DNA of 64,000 nucleotides from Nematostella vectensis (GCF_932526225.1 NC_064035.1:3967501-4031500); one strand, 5' to 3'. Positions 32,536 to 44,815 are shown, counted from the stretch's first letter. Program-made: numbers and translations. The notes: a model not told the origin generated them from the letters alone.

Positions 32536-35500
32536 TTATTCTAATAGAGCGATTGTCAGCATAATCAGAATGCCTGTCAGGATGCCGATATTTTGCGAGA
32601 GAAAAACTCCCCAGCTGCCTTCTTCTTGGTAACTACACAGCTCCGGCAACTGAAACATCACAAACAGGCGATTAGAAAATAAAATAACATGGTTAGGTTT
32701 AAAATGTTGGCTTTCTACGCCAGGGACTCTGAATTTCTGATGAGAGCTATGAATGAAACGTACCATTTTCGTGAAATTACAATTTTATGAAATTACAATA
32801 CAATTAAGAAAAGGTAGTAGAGCAATATTTTCCCATACCATGCTAACGAGAGAGATGTACAAGAACATGCCAGCTGTCAAGGCAAGCACCCATGAGTGGG
32901 ACGTGTCCATGTTACCGATAAGAATACCAATTATTAGGCCAAGGAACGAGATGACTGCAGACGCCATGTTGTACGCCAGCGCTTGCTTGAACGTTAGTCC
33001 AGACTTGATGAGGATAGCAAAGTCCCCTGGCAGAGTGGAATGCGAATGAGTATAATATTTTGGGTAACCTGGTAACGGGGAGGTGGCTGTGTTCTTACGC
33101 TACATGCTTGTCACGGAATGGCTTCACTGCAAATCTCGTCAGACTGAATCAAATCTCATCAACGCATAAACGGAATCATCCTGAATGCTGGCCATGCTAT
33201 GCCATCCCAGGCCCGTGCCAAGGATCTTTCTATGGGGGTTGGAGAGGTTGAGTTTACTTATTTGACTACAAAAAAGTTTAACTCATAGACTTATGACACA
33301 CCAGAGTGATTTAGAATGCACTTTTTATCTAATCGATCTTGCTTTATAGTCTGTCTAAAAAGAGCAGGTCTGTTGCGAACCGGAAGCGGACTTTCCGCCG
33401 TTGTTGTTGGGGGGGGGGGGGGTGCGAACGCACCCTCTGCACTCCCCCCCCCCTCCTTGATACAGGCCTGCATTCGTTAAATTAACTTGTAAAGCAACTC
33501 GTGGAAGAATGTCAAACTTAACTTGTAAAGCAACTCGTGGAAGAATGTCAAACTTAACTTGTAAAGCAACTCGTGGAAGAATGTCAAACTTAACTTGTAA
33601 AGCAACTCGTGGAAGAATGTCAAACTTAACTTGTAAAGCAACTTGTGGAAGAATGTCAAATTTAACTTGTAAAGCAACTCGTGGAAGAATGTCAAACTTA
33701 ACTTGTAAAGCAACTCGTGGAAGAATGTCAAACTTAACTTGTAAAGCAACTCGTGGAAGAATGTCAAACTTAACTTGTAAAGCAACTCGTGGAAGAATGT
33801 CAAACTTAACTTGTAAAGCAACTAGTGGAAGAATGTCAAACTTAACTTGTAAAGCAACTCGTGGAAGAATGTCAAACTTAACTTGTAAAGCAACTCGTGG
33901 AAGAATGTCAAACTTAACTTGTAAAGCAACTCGTGCAAGAATACAGAAACAGCAGTGAATAGTAGGATCACGCATTTACTGTGATCCTACCATTCGTTGA
34001 ATGACTCACCTAATTCGTGAGGCAACTCGTGACAAAAGACAGCAATTGCTGTGGTCATTCCATTCGTCAGCGAGCTTGAAAAGGCGGCACCAACTGCGAG
34101 ACCATCACTTAAATTGTGAAAACCGTCGCTGACTATTACCATCCATGCAACTGTAGCAATAGACGTCTTGCTGTCAATCTTCTTGTCATGATGGTGATGA
34201 TGGTGATGATCATGATGGTTTTGATGATGGTTATCAGTGTGATCGTCACGCAATGTAAACTTCTCGTTTTCGATCGAGTCAGATCCGGAGCTGACGTCAG
34301 AGCCGCTTCCGTCGGTTCGTTTCTGAGGACCACTCAGATCCTGATGAAGGCATGGTTGCGCGAAAGTCTGCTTACGATAAATGTCAACGTAACCTAGCGA
34401 GTTGTCTCTGATGATGTCATTGAGGTCTGCGTCGCTGAAGCTGTGTGGTGGTTTATCCGTGCTCCCCCAGTTCTGGACTTTATCGCAAAGTGGGGCATTG
34501 GCATCGACTTCTTTGCCGCACTCTAGACTTCCGAGGTTTGATAGCTCGGTCAGTGTGTCGCTAGTGATAGGTGAGGGAATGTCTTCCCTGCTCCGACAGA
34601 AGAGATTTCCAGCCAGTCGTGACGCGATCAGAGGGTCGGACGGACCGCACGGTGAATGGCACGTCAAGGAGGTCTGACACTCCTGCAACGATTAATGTTT
34701 GTATTGGGTCAAGAACAGGTTTTCTATTTATTTTGTTTTATTAGTTTTGCCTGTAAGGCAGGGTTGCCACAACAGCGCTTAAGCCAATTAATGGTCCCTC
34801 GAAAGAAAATAGTTAAGGTAATGACGATGGTGATGCTGGTGACGATGCTATCATGATACTAATAAGGATAATACTTTTTTGATGATGATGATGATGATGA
34901 TGATAATCAAAATAATACTTGATACCATTTACACATTATAAACGCGTAAAAGCAAATTAGGATAAAGATGAAAATAAAGATTAAGAAAATAGCATTACGG
35001 CCCAACCGTCTCTTTCTTACCTTGGAAGAGTTTTGGTGATCGTGATGATGATGATGGTGTGCGTCACCATTGTGTGAATGATGATGATGATGATGATGGC
35101 GACGTGAGTTTCGAAGCCTCATGAAGGACTCCACCAGGAAGAACGCGTAGATTCCCGCCACAATAACTAATGCCTTGTACACGGCGAGCGAGTGGCTGTG
35201 TCCGCCGTGACTGTCAACAAATGTCTGTCAACAAGAAACAAAAAGGTAAGAAGAAAATCCACCAGGCGTTAGGAGAGCTAGCCGGCAGCACGAGCTCACT
35301 ACTTACCATTTATTAAACGTGTCACTACAACAACACTAACAACACTACAACAACACTAAGCTTCTCCGATCAAGAGCATACTGTTACGTTATTTACCGAC
35401 ATGCCTATCTGTCCAACCTTCTCAAAATCGTGCATATCACTTCCATGCACCAACCGCTTTCCCCACCATCTCTTAATTTGCCAAAAAGGAACAAAAATAA

Positions 35501-38500
35501 ACCCTTATACACATAATGGTCTACTCACATGAGGTATAAGGTGCAGAAGGGCATCACCTGACAGCGTGCCGATGGCAAGGGCTACCAGGAAGGACATAAT
35601 CTTGGCATACGCAGCTTTTCCCAGTAGAGGGATTATAGCTATGGCCAGCAGGGACGACAGGCTGATAATGGTGATCGATAACAAGCCGTAGCCCCAAACT
35701 AGGACAAAACAAATTAAATTATTATCCTCGTCATGGCATTAATATTCGAAGCGAAGCCAGCGCGGCTATAGGCCCCGTGCGGTGCCTCATAGGTATAGAG
35801 AAATAGTATTCGACTCAGTTATTTTTGTGACCGTATCATATCGTATCCTATCCTGTCCTATCGTATCGTATCCTACCATATCGTATCGTATCATATTAAT
35901 ATATACGACAGCATCACCATCGCAACAACAAAATCATATTTAGCAACCTGCGTCAGACATTCAACAAAACACCAGCTTTATACATACAACAAAAACTTAC
36001 TTTGAATATTGCTCCCTCTATCAGAACTTTTCGAACGAAATTTAACAGGGCCGATGCATATTCCACTCTGGACCTGAAACACTAGGGATGGACAGAGCTG
36101 TACAAACTCCTTCCTGTTGATTCCCTTGGCTGCATCTATTGAATGGACCTTGAGTAACTCATCCCCGGGAAGACACTGTACACAAACATTAAAAAACATG
36201 AGTACATTTGGGCAATACTTAGAACTCGAGGAACTATCCAGAGTATATCGTTTTATTTTTGAAGAACATATTGTATCTTAAGCAACTAAGATATCAACGT
36301 GAATGGCAGAAAACAATGGAAAATTCAAAACTCCAGACGTAAAATGAAATTTACCCAACACTAGCGAAGACGTTTTCGCTTTACCAAGAGACTAATTTAG
36401 AACTGAGTCCTATTAGCATAAAAGCTTTTTTTTGGACCACGATATCCTAGCCATTGTCGTAGTTTGTAAAAAGGGAAATTTTAGGGGTGGCTTTTAACGG
36501 CACTAGGGGAAACCTCCCCCACCTCCCCCTCCAAAAAAAAGCTGTCATGCTTAGCACTCAATTTAATTATTCCCGATAAATTAACACCCTTTTTATATCC
36601 CAAAAGTAAAGACAAGCCTAGAGCATCTAAATCCCCATCTATGCTTGGCGCTTGGTGTTTTCATGTCTTGATTTTGAGGAGAAAGACTTAGATGTATTAG
36701 ACAAATGGTTACAAAAGTCGCTGTGTGTAATTCAGGGCTAAGACATGTCGTAGACAGGTCGCATACGACTAAACCGTGCCGTCTAAATCAGCCTTAAAAG
36801 TCTATGAAACACGTCAAAACCTCCCATGTTCCTCCCCTGCCCATTTCCGCGACTGGTAACAACTCATGTACGTGCGAAGTGTCTGCGTGATGGAGATATT
36901 TGAATTTTGACAGAAGAATTTGAAATGACGACTTCGGCGATTACGCGTCATATCGATGCTGTCCCGAAGTGGAGGTCTGTTTGGCCTGGCCGCGCGGGAA
37001 AAACACCGGGTAAACGACTGCAGCCAGGCTACATCACACTTCCCTGATATAAATAAGAAAAACTGCGAGGCAATATATCTATACAAAGACGCTACAACAC
37101 AAATTATGACGTTCTTTTGTCATCAATAATTTATTCTTTATTTTCACGATCCTGAATTTCCACAAAAAATGGCACAGTAAAAGTGTTAATGCTGTGGTAA
37201 CTCGTTTCGCTTTTCAACATATTCATTTTTGTTTGCAGTAAAAAGCGTGAAAATAATGGGAACCATTTTCCATTCATGTTTAATTTTTTTGGAAAAATAC
37301 GGTGATTATCAAAATTATTCAAATCATGAATCATGCGTCAGTTATTCTGTCTAAACGCCAAAGTTGTCGCCAGACAATAGTGGTACGTGCGTAGACTTCT
37401 CTAGATCACCAGTTAGTTGTAAATATGCCAGCAAAATGTACGAAGGGTTACAGGTAAAAGTCAATGTCAGGGGCGAAAGACGTCCGAATCCCGACAGGGT
37501 TCGAATAATAAGGCACGTATAGCCGTACTCGTATCTTAAAGTTCCTATTTAGCGTTGATACCAGGGGCTCCGAAGAAACCCCTTGTCTGCCAATCACAGA
37601 GAGCTATGAAGATCTACCTTCTTGCCTTATATAGTAGTCTGATTTCCTTAGACAATGTGAATATTATATCCCATATGCCTTGATTTTATAAAGTCGTTAT
37701 TATGATATTTAAAGATAAATGTTAAAAAAATACTGGGATTTTTTAGGGTTTAGATGTTTAGGGTTTTTCGAGATTTGTAGGATAAAATCGAGTTTAGGCT
37801 AAATATCGGGAATTTCCCAAACATATCTAAGGGATTTTACGTGATATTTGTAGCTGGTTCCAGAGAGGCTAAAAGTCCCCATGAACTATTGTAACTTTAA
37901 GAGACTTGGATCCCAAGGGAGGGTGCGCTGCTCAAGCTCATTAAAATTTAGACTTTTTAGCCATTTTATGCTCCCGCTAAATGCCGAGTCACAAAGCATC
38001 CATTTCCATCGGCTAATTCAAGCAGGTGACTGAGAAACTTTCAATCAAATGTCATCAAGAAAGAATCAGTTTTCAATCGTGGATAGTAATTTTGAAGTTT
38101 TCTTGCAAATAAACCATTATATTTTCAATTGTAAACAATAACAAAGGAGAAGTTGATCGACATTCTTTAAGGACAAGCTTAATGAGTTACAGCACAGTTT
38201 TTTTTACAGATCCTGGAATAGGTTCATGCAAAGATTGCTATTCATGAAGGAGAAGCGGCTATAAAAAGAGGAAAATTTTCTCCATAAATACACATACACT
38301 TTTTTTTAATAAGAACGTCTAAAAATTTTGAAGTATATGAAAATACAGTACTCAATGAACTATTAGAAGTGAATTTTAAAAATGATCAATAGAAATAATA
38401 TTAAAGGTATAATATAAAAAATATCAAATTTGATTCTGCATTTTAGAACACATCACACTAAAAAAAAGCAATATTAACTATCTGAGCTTCGGCATAACCT

Positions 38501-39277
38501 TAGCATGTTCTTAAAACTAGTCAATCTAAGGCTTGACGTTCTTATGAAAAGGTTCTTATAAAAAAAAGAGTGTATTAACAAGACATATTGATTTATGTTT
38601 ATTGTTTCTATTGTTAACGCGTCCCCAGATAGTAGAAGAGGTCAAAGTGTTAAAAACTGGCGTTTTTATTAATGTTATTGTTTACCTTCCACAAGAGTCG
38701 GCCTTCTGTTCGTTTCAGAAGTTTATTTATTTACCCGATTCGCGCCCTATTAGCGTCTCCGTTTTTTCCTCCGTCTTAATAAACTACACAGGGTCACACA
38801 GCACACGTATAGTGGCAACGATGCAAGACCAAAGGGAAAAGCCCGAGAATTCAATTTTGCCCTTACCTCGGTGTGGTGGTGCGGATCTCTGGTAGAGTTC
38901 CCAGTGCTGTTGTGCACCTCTGTATCACCCGAATCCTTGACGTGCGCGAAAGACTCTCTTCGTTGCCGTGAATAATGACTATTGTGGAATCCCGAATCTT
39001 TCGGTGACAGTGTCGACTGCCCAAGCGCACTCGGTGAGCCATCGACAACAGTCTTCTCAATTCGTAGTTTCTTCAGCAAGTCCCTGAATTTCTCATACCC
39101 GATGGAATTGTTTACAGCGTACTGTTCGAAGATTTCCTCCACGAAATGTTCGGTCGCGTTTTTGAGGATGATAACTCTATCCCACTTATTGTTTGTTGCC
39201 TGCTCTCGGGGTTCATAGCAGTTGGCTATGTTCCATAAACAGACTCCCAGGACAACAGATACATGTAAGGCCACCAT
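32536..39277 (-). CDS. SLC39A: LIV-1-type ZIP zinc transporter (SLC39A family)
   Basis: Seven exons in phase: 39277-38867, 36175-36001, 35698-35529, 35224-35021, 34682-34010, 33026-32839, 32649-32536; 644 residues. A signal peptide (about 1-20) leads into an extracellular region with [11 protein letters not shown] and [11 protein letters not shown], as in the LIV-1 subfamily. TM1-TM2 (exon 3) end in [13 protein letters not shown]3 precedes a His-rich stretch ([13 protein letters not shown], then [10 protein letters not shown]). A long cytosolic loop contains a second His cluster. TM4 carries [17 protein letters not shown] and TM5 carries [10 protein letters not shown] (H538, E539, H542, E543), the metal site of LIV-1 ZIPs. 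TM6-TM8 finish with LLE. The family moves zinc, and sometimes iron or manganese, into the cytosol. The closest vertebrate relatives appear to be ZIP6/ZIP10. Introns hold a MITE (38297-38572) and a minisatellite next to the HELPHELG exon. Confidence 0.95.
33409..33422. repeat. 14-base G tract
   Basis: Uninterrupted G run in the ZIP intron, close to a C-run at about 33445-33453. Confidence 0.9.
33477..33950. repeat. 36-bp minisatellite resembling the ZIP HELPHEL exon end
   Basis: About 13 nearly identical 36-bp units (AACTTGTAAAGCAACTCGTG plus GAAGAATGTCAAACTT) lie in the intron directly after the ZIP exon that encodes HELPHELG. Read on the gene's strand, each unit is 12 codons containing HELLYKLS. 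It aligns base for base with the exon end CACGAGTTGCCTCACGAATTA and its donor flank: 25 of 33 positions match over the segment from HEL to TTC downstream. Confidence 0.95.
33962..33990. other. perfect 10-bp hairpin
   Basis: GTAGGATCAC and GTGATCCTAC form a perfect inverted repeat around a 9-base loop. It lies between the 36-bp minisatellite and the ZIP exon 5 donor, 20 bp from the exon. It could be a very small foldback remnant or an RNA hairpin in the pre-mRNA. Confidence 0.8.
35705..36000. other. ZIP intron 2
   Basis: Short intron with an irregular TATCGTATCC simple repeat at about 35825-35900. No other feature. Confidence 0.5.
36176..38296. other. ZIP intron 1, right part
   Basis: About 2.1 kb of unique intron. 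Open frames of 67-90 codons on the minus strand show no conserved content. Nothing further recognised. Confidence 0.5.
38297..38572. mobile_element. MITE copy 2, CACTCTTTTTT family
   Basis: Ends CACTTTTTTTTAATAAGAAC and TTCTTATAAAAAAAAGAGTG, flanked by TA on both sides (38295-38296 and 38573-38574). Shares interior blocks with the copy at 27628 (GATTCTGCATTTTAGAAC, ATGATCAATAG, CTATCTGAGC, TTAGCATGTTCTTAAAA) in the same order. Sits in the first intron of the ZIP gene. Confidence 0.8.
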
Positions 39278-40280
39278 AGTGGCTAAAGCATAAACACTAA
39301 AAGCGTTATAGCCCTGGCTCTAATGTCCTCAGAGTATTACTACAGCACGATGGAAACGTTTTCAAACTTCAGTCGCGCAAGGCGCTTATCCATTTGGTAA
39401 TCCGATATAATATAAACCAGCAAAACAGTCCCTCTCTCCAGGTCAATATATAACCAAACTAATCGATGACAATTAACATAGACAAAATACGTGCATTATA
39501 TGTGATACGTTTCGTGGAAAGTATAAAGAGACTAAAAAGCTAATCTAGCTCAATAAAATTAAAATGATTTAACAAGTGTGCTGCAATATGCAACATATTC
39601 TCGAGGTTAGCTTTGTAACTTGTCTTTACGAAGCTCCCATAAAGAGCTTAATTGCTCTTTTCTTTATATCTGAAAAACAAAGGAAAATAACTATTAGTAA
39701 TATAACCAAATAATATACTAGCATGGGTAAATATGGAGCAAATCTTACAGAAAAGAGAATTGTGCTTTAGAATGCTTGTAAGGTAGGGTGGCCGTCCTCA
39801 AAGGACGCTAAGTGCTTCTGGTTGCTATATGAGAAACGGACGCTAAACCAAGCGCGTCCAACAATCACAACCTGTTGCTCAATGTTTGCGTTGCAAATAT
39901 GGCCACCCGCTTAATGATACGAACTTCATAGGTTTTGTATACAGCAATCGTCAAAAGAGGCATTCAAAATTATCACGAGCAATTCAAGCAGGCTGCGCTG
40001 ATAACCAAATTGATAATGATTTTGTAAGTCGTTCGATATGTATAATGGTCGTTAGTTACAGGTCCAACAGTTTACTTGGTCTTGGTTTTGTGAGATTAAA
40101 ATAAGCAAAAAAAGACAAATTTGAAAAAAGCATTCTAGTCATAAATCTATAAGTTAAGTGAGTCTTTTTTTTTGTAGCCCAATCCGATAATAAATGTCCT
40201 ATTGAGATAATGCAATGGCATAAAAAATCCCTCTTTGTTTTTTGGGGGCCGGCCTGATTTTAAACAGAAAACTCACCCCC
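39278..40280. other. ZIP upstream region
   Basis: About 1 kb 5' of the ZIP start, expected to include its promoter and any 5' UTR. No TATA box or other site assigned. A 72-codon plus-strand frame at 39886 has no recognisable content. Confidence 0.4.
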
Positions 40281-40282
40281 AC

Positions 40283-41880
40283 CCCAATCCCACACACAAG
40301 CCTTACCAAACAATCCCACACACAAGCCTTACCAGACAATCCCACACACAAGCCTTACCAAACAATCCCACACACAAGCCTTACCAGCAAACAAAACAAT
40401 CCCGTACACACAAGCCTTACCAGCCAACAAAACAATCCCACATACAAGCCTTACCAAACAATCCCACACACAAGCCTTACCAGCCAATCCCACACGCAAG
40501 CCTTACCAGACAATCCCACATACAAGCCTTACCAGACAATCCCACACACAAGCCTTACCAGACAATCCCACACACAAGCCTTACCAGCCAACAAAACAAT
40601 CCCACATACAAGCCTTACCAAACAATCCCACACACAAGCCTTACCAGCCAATCCCACACACAAGCCTTACCAGACAATACCACACACAAGCCTTACCAAA
40701 CAATCCCACACACAAGCCTTACCAAACAATCCCACACACAAGCTTTACCAGCCAATCCCACATACAAGCCTTACCAGACAATCCCACACACAAGCCTTAC
40801 CAAACAATCCCACACACAAGCTTTACCAGCCAATCCCACATACAAGCCTTACCAGACAATCCCACACACAAGCCTTACCAGACAATCCCACACACAAGCC
40901 TTACCAGCCAACAAAACAATCCCACACACAAGCCTTACCAGACAATCCCACACACAAGCCTTACCAGCCAATCCCACACGCAAGCCTTACCAGACAATCC
41001 CACATACAAGCCTTACCAGACAATCCCACACACAAGCCTTACCAGACAATCCCACACACAAGCCTTACCAACCAACAAAACAATCCCACATACAAGCCTT
41101 ACCAAACAATCCCACACACAAGCCTTACCAGCCAACAAAACAATCCCACATACAAGCCTTACCAAACAATCCCACACACAAGCCTTACCAGCCAATCCCA
41201 CACGCAAGCCTTACCAGACAATCCCACATACAAGCCTTACCAGACAATCCCACACACAAGCCTTACCAGACAATCCCACATACAAGCCTTACCAGACAAT
41301 CCCACACACAAGCCTTACCAGACAATACCACACACAAGCCTTACCAAACAATCCCACACACAAGCCTTACCAAACAATCCCACACACAAGCTTTACCAGC
41401 CAACAAAACAATTCCACACACAAGCCTTAACAAACAATACCACATACAAGCCTTACCAAACAATACCACACACAAGCCTTACCAGCCAACAAACAATCCC
41501 ACACTCAAGCCTTAACAAACAATCCCACACACAAGCCTTACCAGCCAACAAAACAATCCCACACACAAGCCTTAACAAACAATTCCACACACAAGCCTTA
41601 CCAAACAATACCACACACAAGCCTTACCAGCCAACAAAACAATCCCACACACAAGCCTTAACAAACAATCCCACACACAAGCCTTACCAGCCAACAAAAC
41701 AATCCCGTACACACAAGCCTTACCAGCCAACAAAACAATCCCACACACAAGCCTTAACAAACAATCCCACACACAAGCCTTACCAGCCAACAAAACAATC
41801 CCACACACAAGCCTTACCAGCCAACAAATGCATAGGGGCCTGGGGCCTCAATCCCACATAAAAGCCTTAAACCAACAAAT
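40283..41880. repeat. 26-bp minisatellite with 36-bp variants
   Basis: About 58 units of CAATCCCACACACAAGCCTT-ACCAGA. Many units carry an extra GCCAACAAAA segment, more often toward the right end. Since 26 is not a multiple of three but the unit has no stop in any plus frame, very long open frames (426 and 539 codons) appear; they encode the same repeat in rotating frames and are not genes. Confidence 0.95.
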
Positions 41881-43140
41881 GCATAGGGGCCCTTGTTTTC
41901 ACCAAAAATGTAAGAAATGTCTTAAGACCATGTAAAATATATGATATACAACTGTGCTGAGTGGCCACTTAGAGAATTAGCTAGCTACTTAATATAAGTT
42001 GGCCGTTTATGGAGGTTAAAAGAAATACAATGGAAAAACCTTAGGGTTTATAGCAGCAGTAAATAAGTCAAGTCACATTGGTTGCATGTATGCTCGTTTT
42101 ACTGTTTTTATGTCAAATTTCTGTCACTCTGTCAACAGTTACCTACACTCTCTTTTTCATAAATATGTATAAAAAACAACCTTGAATATTATTGCTATTG
42201 ATTATTGGTGTAATTAAATTCCAATAATTCATTTAAGGGTGTACTGTCATTGATGCTGTTCAGTAATGACGTTGCTATACTGGTGGCGTTGAGCGTGTGA
42301 ATACATAACACAGAATTTGTCATCCGCAAGCTTTCTCGAAATAAAAAAAACAAAAATATGCGTTCAACTCTTACCTTATTTCCTATTTTTGTAAAAACAA
42401 GCAAGGTTTTCAAGCCAATGTTTTTGCAGCCCAAATAATGAATTTTCAGTAAACCTGTAGCAAACGCTTGGGCACGCATTGAAAATCTTATTTCAAAGTA
42501 GTGCATGCTGTATCAGAATTTATAAAATACTATTTTAGTTTTGATCAGGACATGATGAATATCGTTTCTTAGGAGTGTAAATACCAAAAAACACTATTGG
42601 AATTTATTTTTATTTACTTCAATTTTATCATCAGATGATGTGAGATATCAGCATGTCTGAGCAGGCTGAGTGCATGCACAAGCTTTGTCTTACTTCCGGT
42701 TCTGCATTTTCTAAAAAAAAAAAGCTTTTATTGTCTCCAAATCAAATGCAATATTTCATTATTTTTAATATTCATTATTACTTTTTTTATTTAAATCTCC
42801 TTTATATAGCATAGCATGGGTTTAGAGATAATCTAACAGAAACGAAAATTATATAAAATACTGAAATGTAATACGACTACTCCAATAGAGGTGTATAACC
42901 TGTCTCATTATTTTTATTAAAAGGCAAAGTTAGTATAATTACTGCCGTCACTTCTTGGGCAAGTATGTAAACAATGTCTACTATGCTGAGTTTTTCTATT
43001 ACACTTCAGCATAAAAAAGAATATATTTTCTAAAAAGAAGCTTCCAAGCAAAAAACACACATAGATGAAAAAAGTTGGTGAAAGATTAAAGTTGGAAAAA
43101 TATTTTTTGATTATATACAGGTGAGAGAGTATATCGTAGA
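41881..43140. other. intergenic spacer
   Basis: AT-rich. A minus-strand frame at 42195-42506 ends in a peptide with two NxS/T-like sites and has a pyrimidine tract plus AG before it, but I do not recognise it and cannot link it to another exon. Confidence 0.4.
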
Positions 43141-43149
43141 TATCATAGC

Positions 43150-43462
43150 TTGAACATTAAGTTGTCAGAGCTTGTTTTTAAAGCTGTCAGAGCTTGTATA
43201 TAAAGTTATCAGAGCTTGTATATAAAGTTGTCAGAACTTGTATATAAAGTTGTCATGGCTTGTATATGAAGTTGTCAGAGCTTGTATATAAAGTTGTCAG
43301 AGCTTGTATATAAAGTTGTCAGAGCTTGTATATAAAGTTGTCAGAGCTTGTATATAAAGTTGTCAGAGCTTATATATAAAGTTGTCAGAGCTTGTATATA
43401 AAGTTGTCAGAGCTTGTATATAAAGTTTTCAGAACTTGTATATAAAGTTTTCAGAGCTTGTA
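43150..43462. repeat. 22-bp tandem repeat
   Basis: About 14 copies of GTTGTCAGAGCTTGTATATAAA, slightly varied at both ends of the array. Confidence 0.95.
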
Positions 43463-43556
43463 TCACAGGTTGCCAACCCTATGTTCATGAATGCTCAAGG
43501 AGATCGGCAATGCATGTGCGCACCTTTTTTTTAGTGGTCAAACAACAGAAAAATAC

Positions 43557-43837
43557 AATATATAAAAAAAATAAATATTTGTCCTTTCACTTTATTCTTT
43601 AAAATCAGATTAGAAATAAAGTTTATTCTTCCCTCCTTGCAGTGGTTGGTTTCATTTCCTTGTATCTCGTTTTTTAGGTGGGTAAATTAAGCTTGTTTTG
43701 AAAGTTGTTTTGAGGTGAAAATGCTACTTCAAAGACTTATGAGACCAACCACTGCAAAGAGGGAAGAATAAACTTTATTTCTAATCTGATTTAAAAATAA
43801 AGTAAAAGGACAAATATGTATTTTTTTTTTCTATATT
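43557..43837. mobile_element. foldback element with ~96-bp arms
   Basis: The left arm (43557-43652) and right arm (43738-43837) are inverted copies sharing ATTTGTCCTTT, ATCAGATTAGAAATAAAG, TTTATTCTTCCCTC and GCAGTGGTTGG. About 85 bp separate them. No coding capacity. Transcripts across it could form a long hairpin. Confidence 0.85.
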
Positions 43838-43889
43838 CATGTGAATGCATGCGGGCGCGCATGCATTACCATTCTCCATAATGCCTAGT

Positions 43890-44084
43890 GCACACTAAGC
43901 GACATATCGACGTAACGACATGGGCGCGCACGCACTCTTATCTTCGACATAACCACATGGACATAACAACATAAGAGAAAAAAAAACATATTTTTTTCTT
44001 TTATGTCATCATGTCCATGTCGTTATGTTGGGCTAAACATAGTGCGCGCACCCATGTCGTTATGTTGTTATGTTGCTAGTGTGC
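43890..44084. mobile_element. foldback MITE, 195 bp
   Basis: Ends GCACACTA and TAGTGTGC. The arms continue inward as imperfect inverted repeats with ACGACATGGGCGCGCAC / GTGCGCGCACCCATGTCGT and CATGGACATAACAACATAAG / TTTATGTCATCATGTCCATG. Almost the full length is arm, with a short A/T-rich loop. It begins about 50 bp after the neighbouring foldback element. Confidence 0.85.
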
Positions 44085-44686
44085 AAAGCGTTCATGTGCA
44101 TAGGGTGGGGAGCCTGTGCGTGTACATAAAGCTGTCAGCAGGTCAGCTGCGTTTGCACTACTTGGGTTGTATTGGATTGGCATTGAATAAAAATGCTACA
44201 TCTAGGAGAATAATTTCTTATGATAAGATAATAAAAATGCACAATCCTTTGGTGTGCTTGACTTGTATGCATGAACTTCTATATTATACAGGCGGTGACA
44301 ATCAAACTATAGCTGCGTTAGGCGAACAACAGGCGAAAAATATTAAGTTATACTGGATGTACTTGATTGAGCTATATATCAAACTCGCTTGTTAGTCTCG
44401 GCTAATAATATAGCGTATTCGAAGACAAGTGAGTTTGTCAGAGCCCTTAGAGAAATGAATAAAGATTTGTCTTAAAAGAAGCTATCTGTTATTCCCTTTG
44501 ATTGCACAACATCGACTGAAACCGCAGTGTTTTTTTTTGTGTTTCACAGTTTGAGCTGCCGACGCTAGCCGACGAAGCATGCTACGTTGGGATAATGTTA
44601 CTCACCTAAAGGTTCCGTGATGCTAGACAGTGTATGGTTCTTCTCTGGTGGAACTTTCAACGGATTCATCCATCAAAACATTCAAA

Positions 44687-44757
44687 ATGAAGCACATCTT
44701 CACTTGGCATCTTGTGTTCAACGTCGTATGCGTTAAAGCCGATTCGGCGCATGACAA
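44687..44757 (+). CDS. possible signal-peptide first exon
   Basis: ATG opens a 23-codon frame (MKHIFTWHLVFNVVCVKADS, then AHD) followed by a donor-like AA/GTGAGG. The peptide has the basic start, hydrophobic core and small-residue end expected of a secretion signal. No following exon was identified before cyclin T, so this may be a chance signal or the relic of a gene. Confidence 0.25.
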
Positions 44758-44795
44758 GTGAGGTTAAGTGACGTTCATTAATATATTAGCATGTT

Positions 44796-44815
44796 GGGGG
44801 GGGGGGGGGGGGGGG
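44796..44815. repeat. 20-base G tract
   Basis: Uninterrupted run of 20 G followed by AGGGG, the longest homopolymer in the window. A 18-base G run also occurs at 56571-56588. Confidence 0.9.

Noticed and set aside
31464-32632. 355- and 360-codon repetitive proteins on opposite strands
   Set aside because: Both arise from a 27-bp, stop-free repeat lying in the ZIP 3' UTR; overlapping frames on both strands argue against coding.
33355-33975. 206-codon repetitive frame next to the ZIP exon
   Set aside because: It is a shadow of the 36-bp minisatellite within an intron. The repeat's origin is of interest but there is no sign that it is translated.
40235-41861. Very long open frames (426 and 539 codons) rich in Pro, Thr, His and Gln
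   Set aside because: They are the 26-bp minisatellite read in rotating frames; all plus frames are open and encode the same repeat, with no start context or flanking exon.
42195-42506. Minus-strand 103-codon frame as a terminal exon
   Set aside because: It has a pyrimidine-rich AG before its last third, but the peptide is unrecognised and no partner exon was found.
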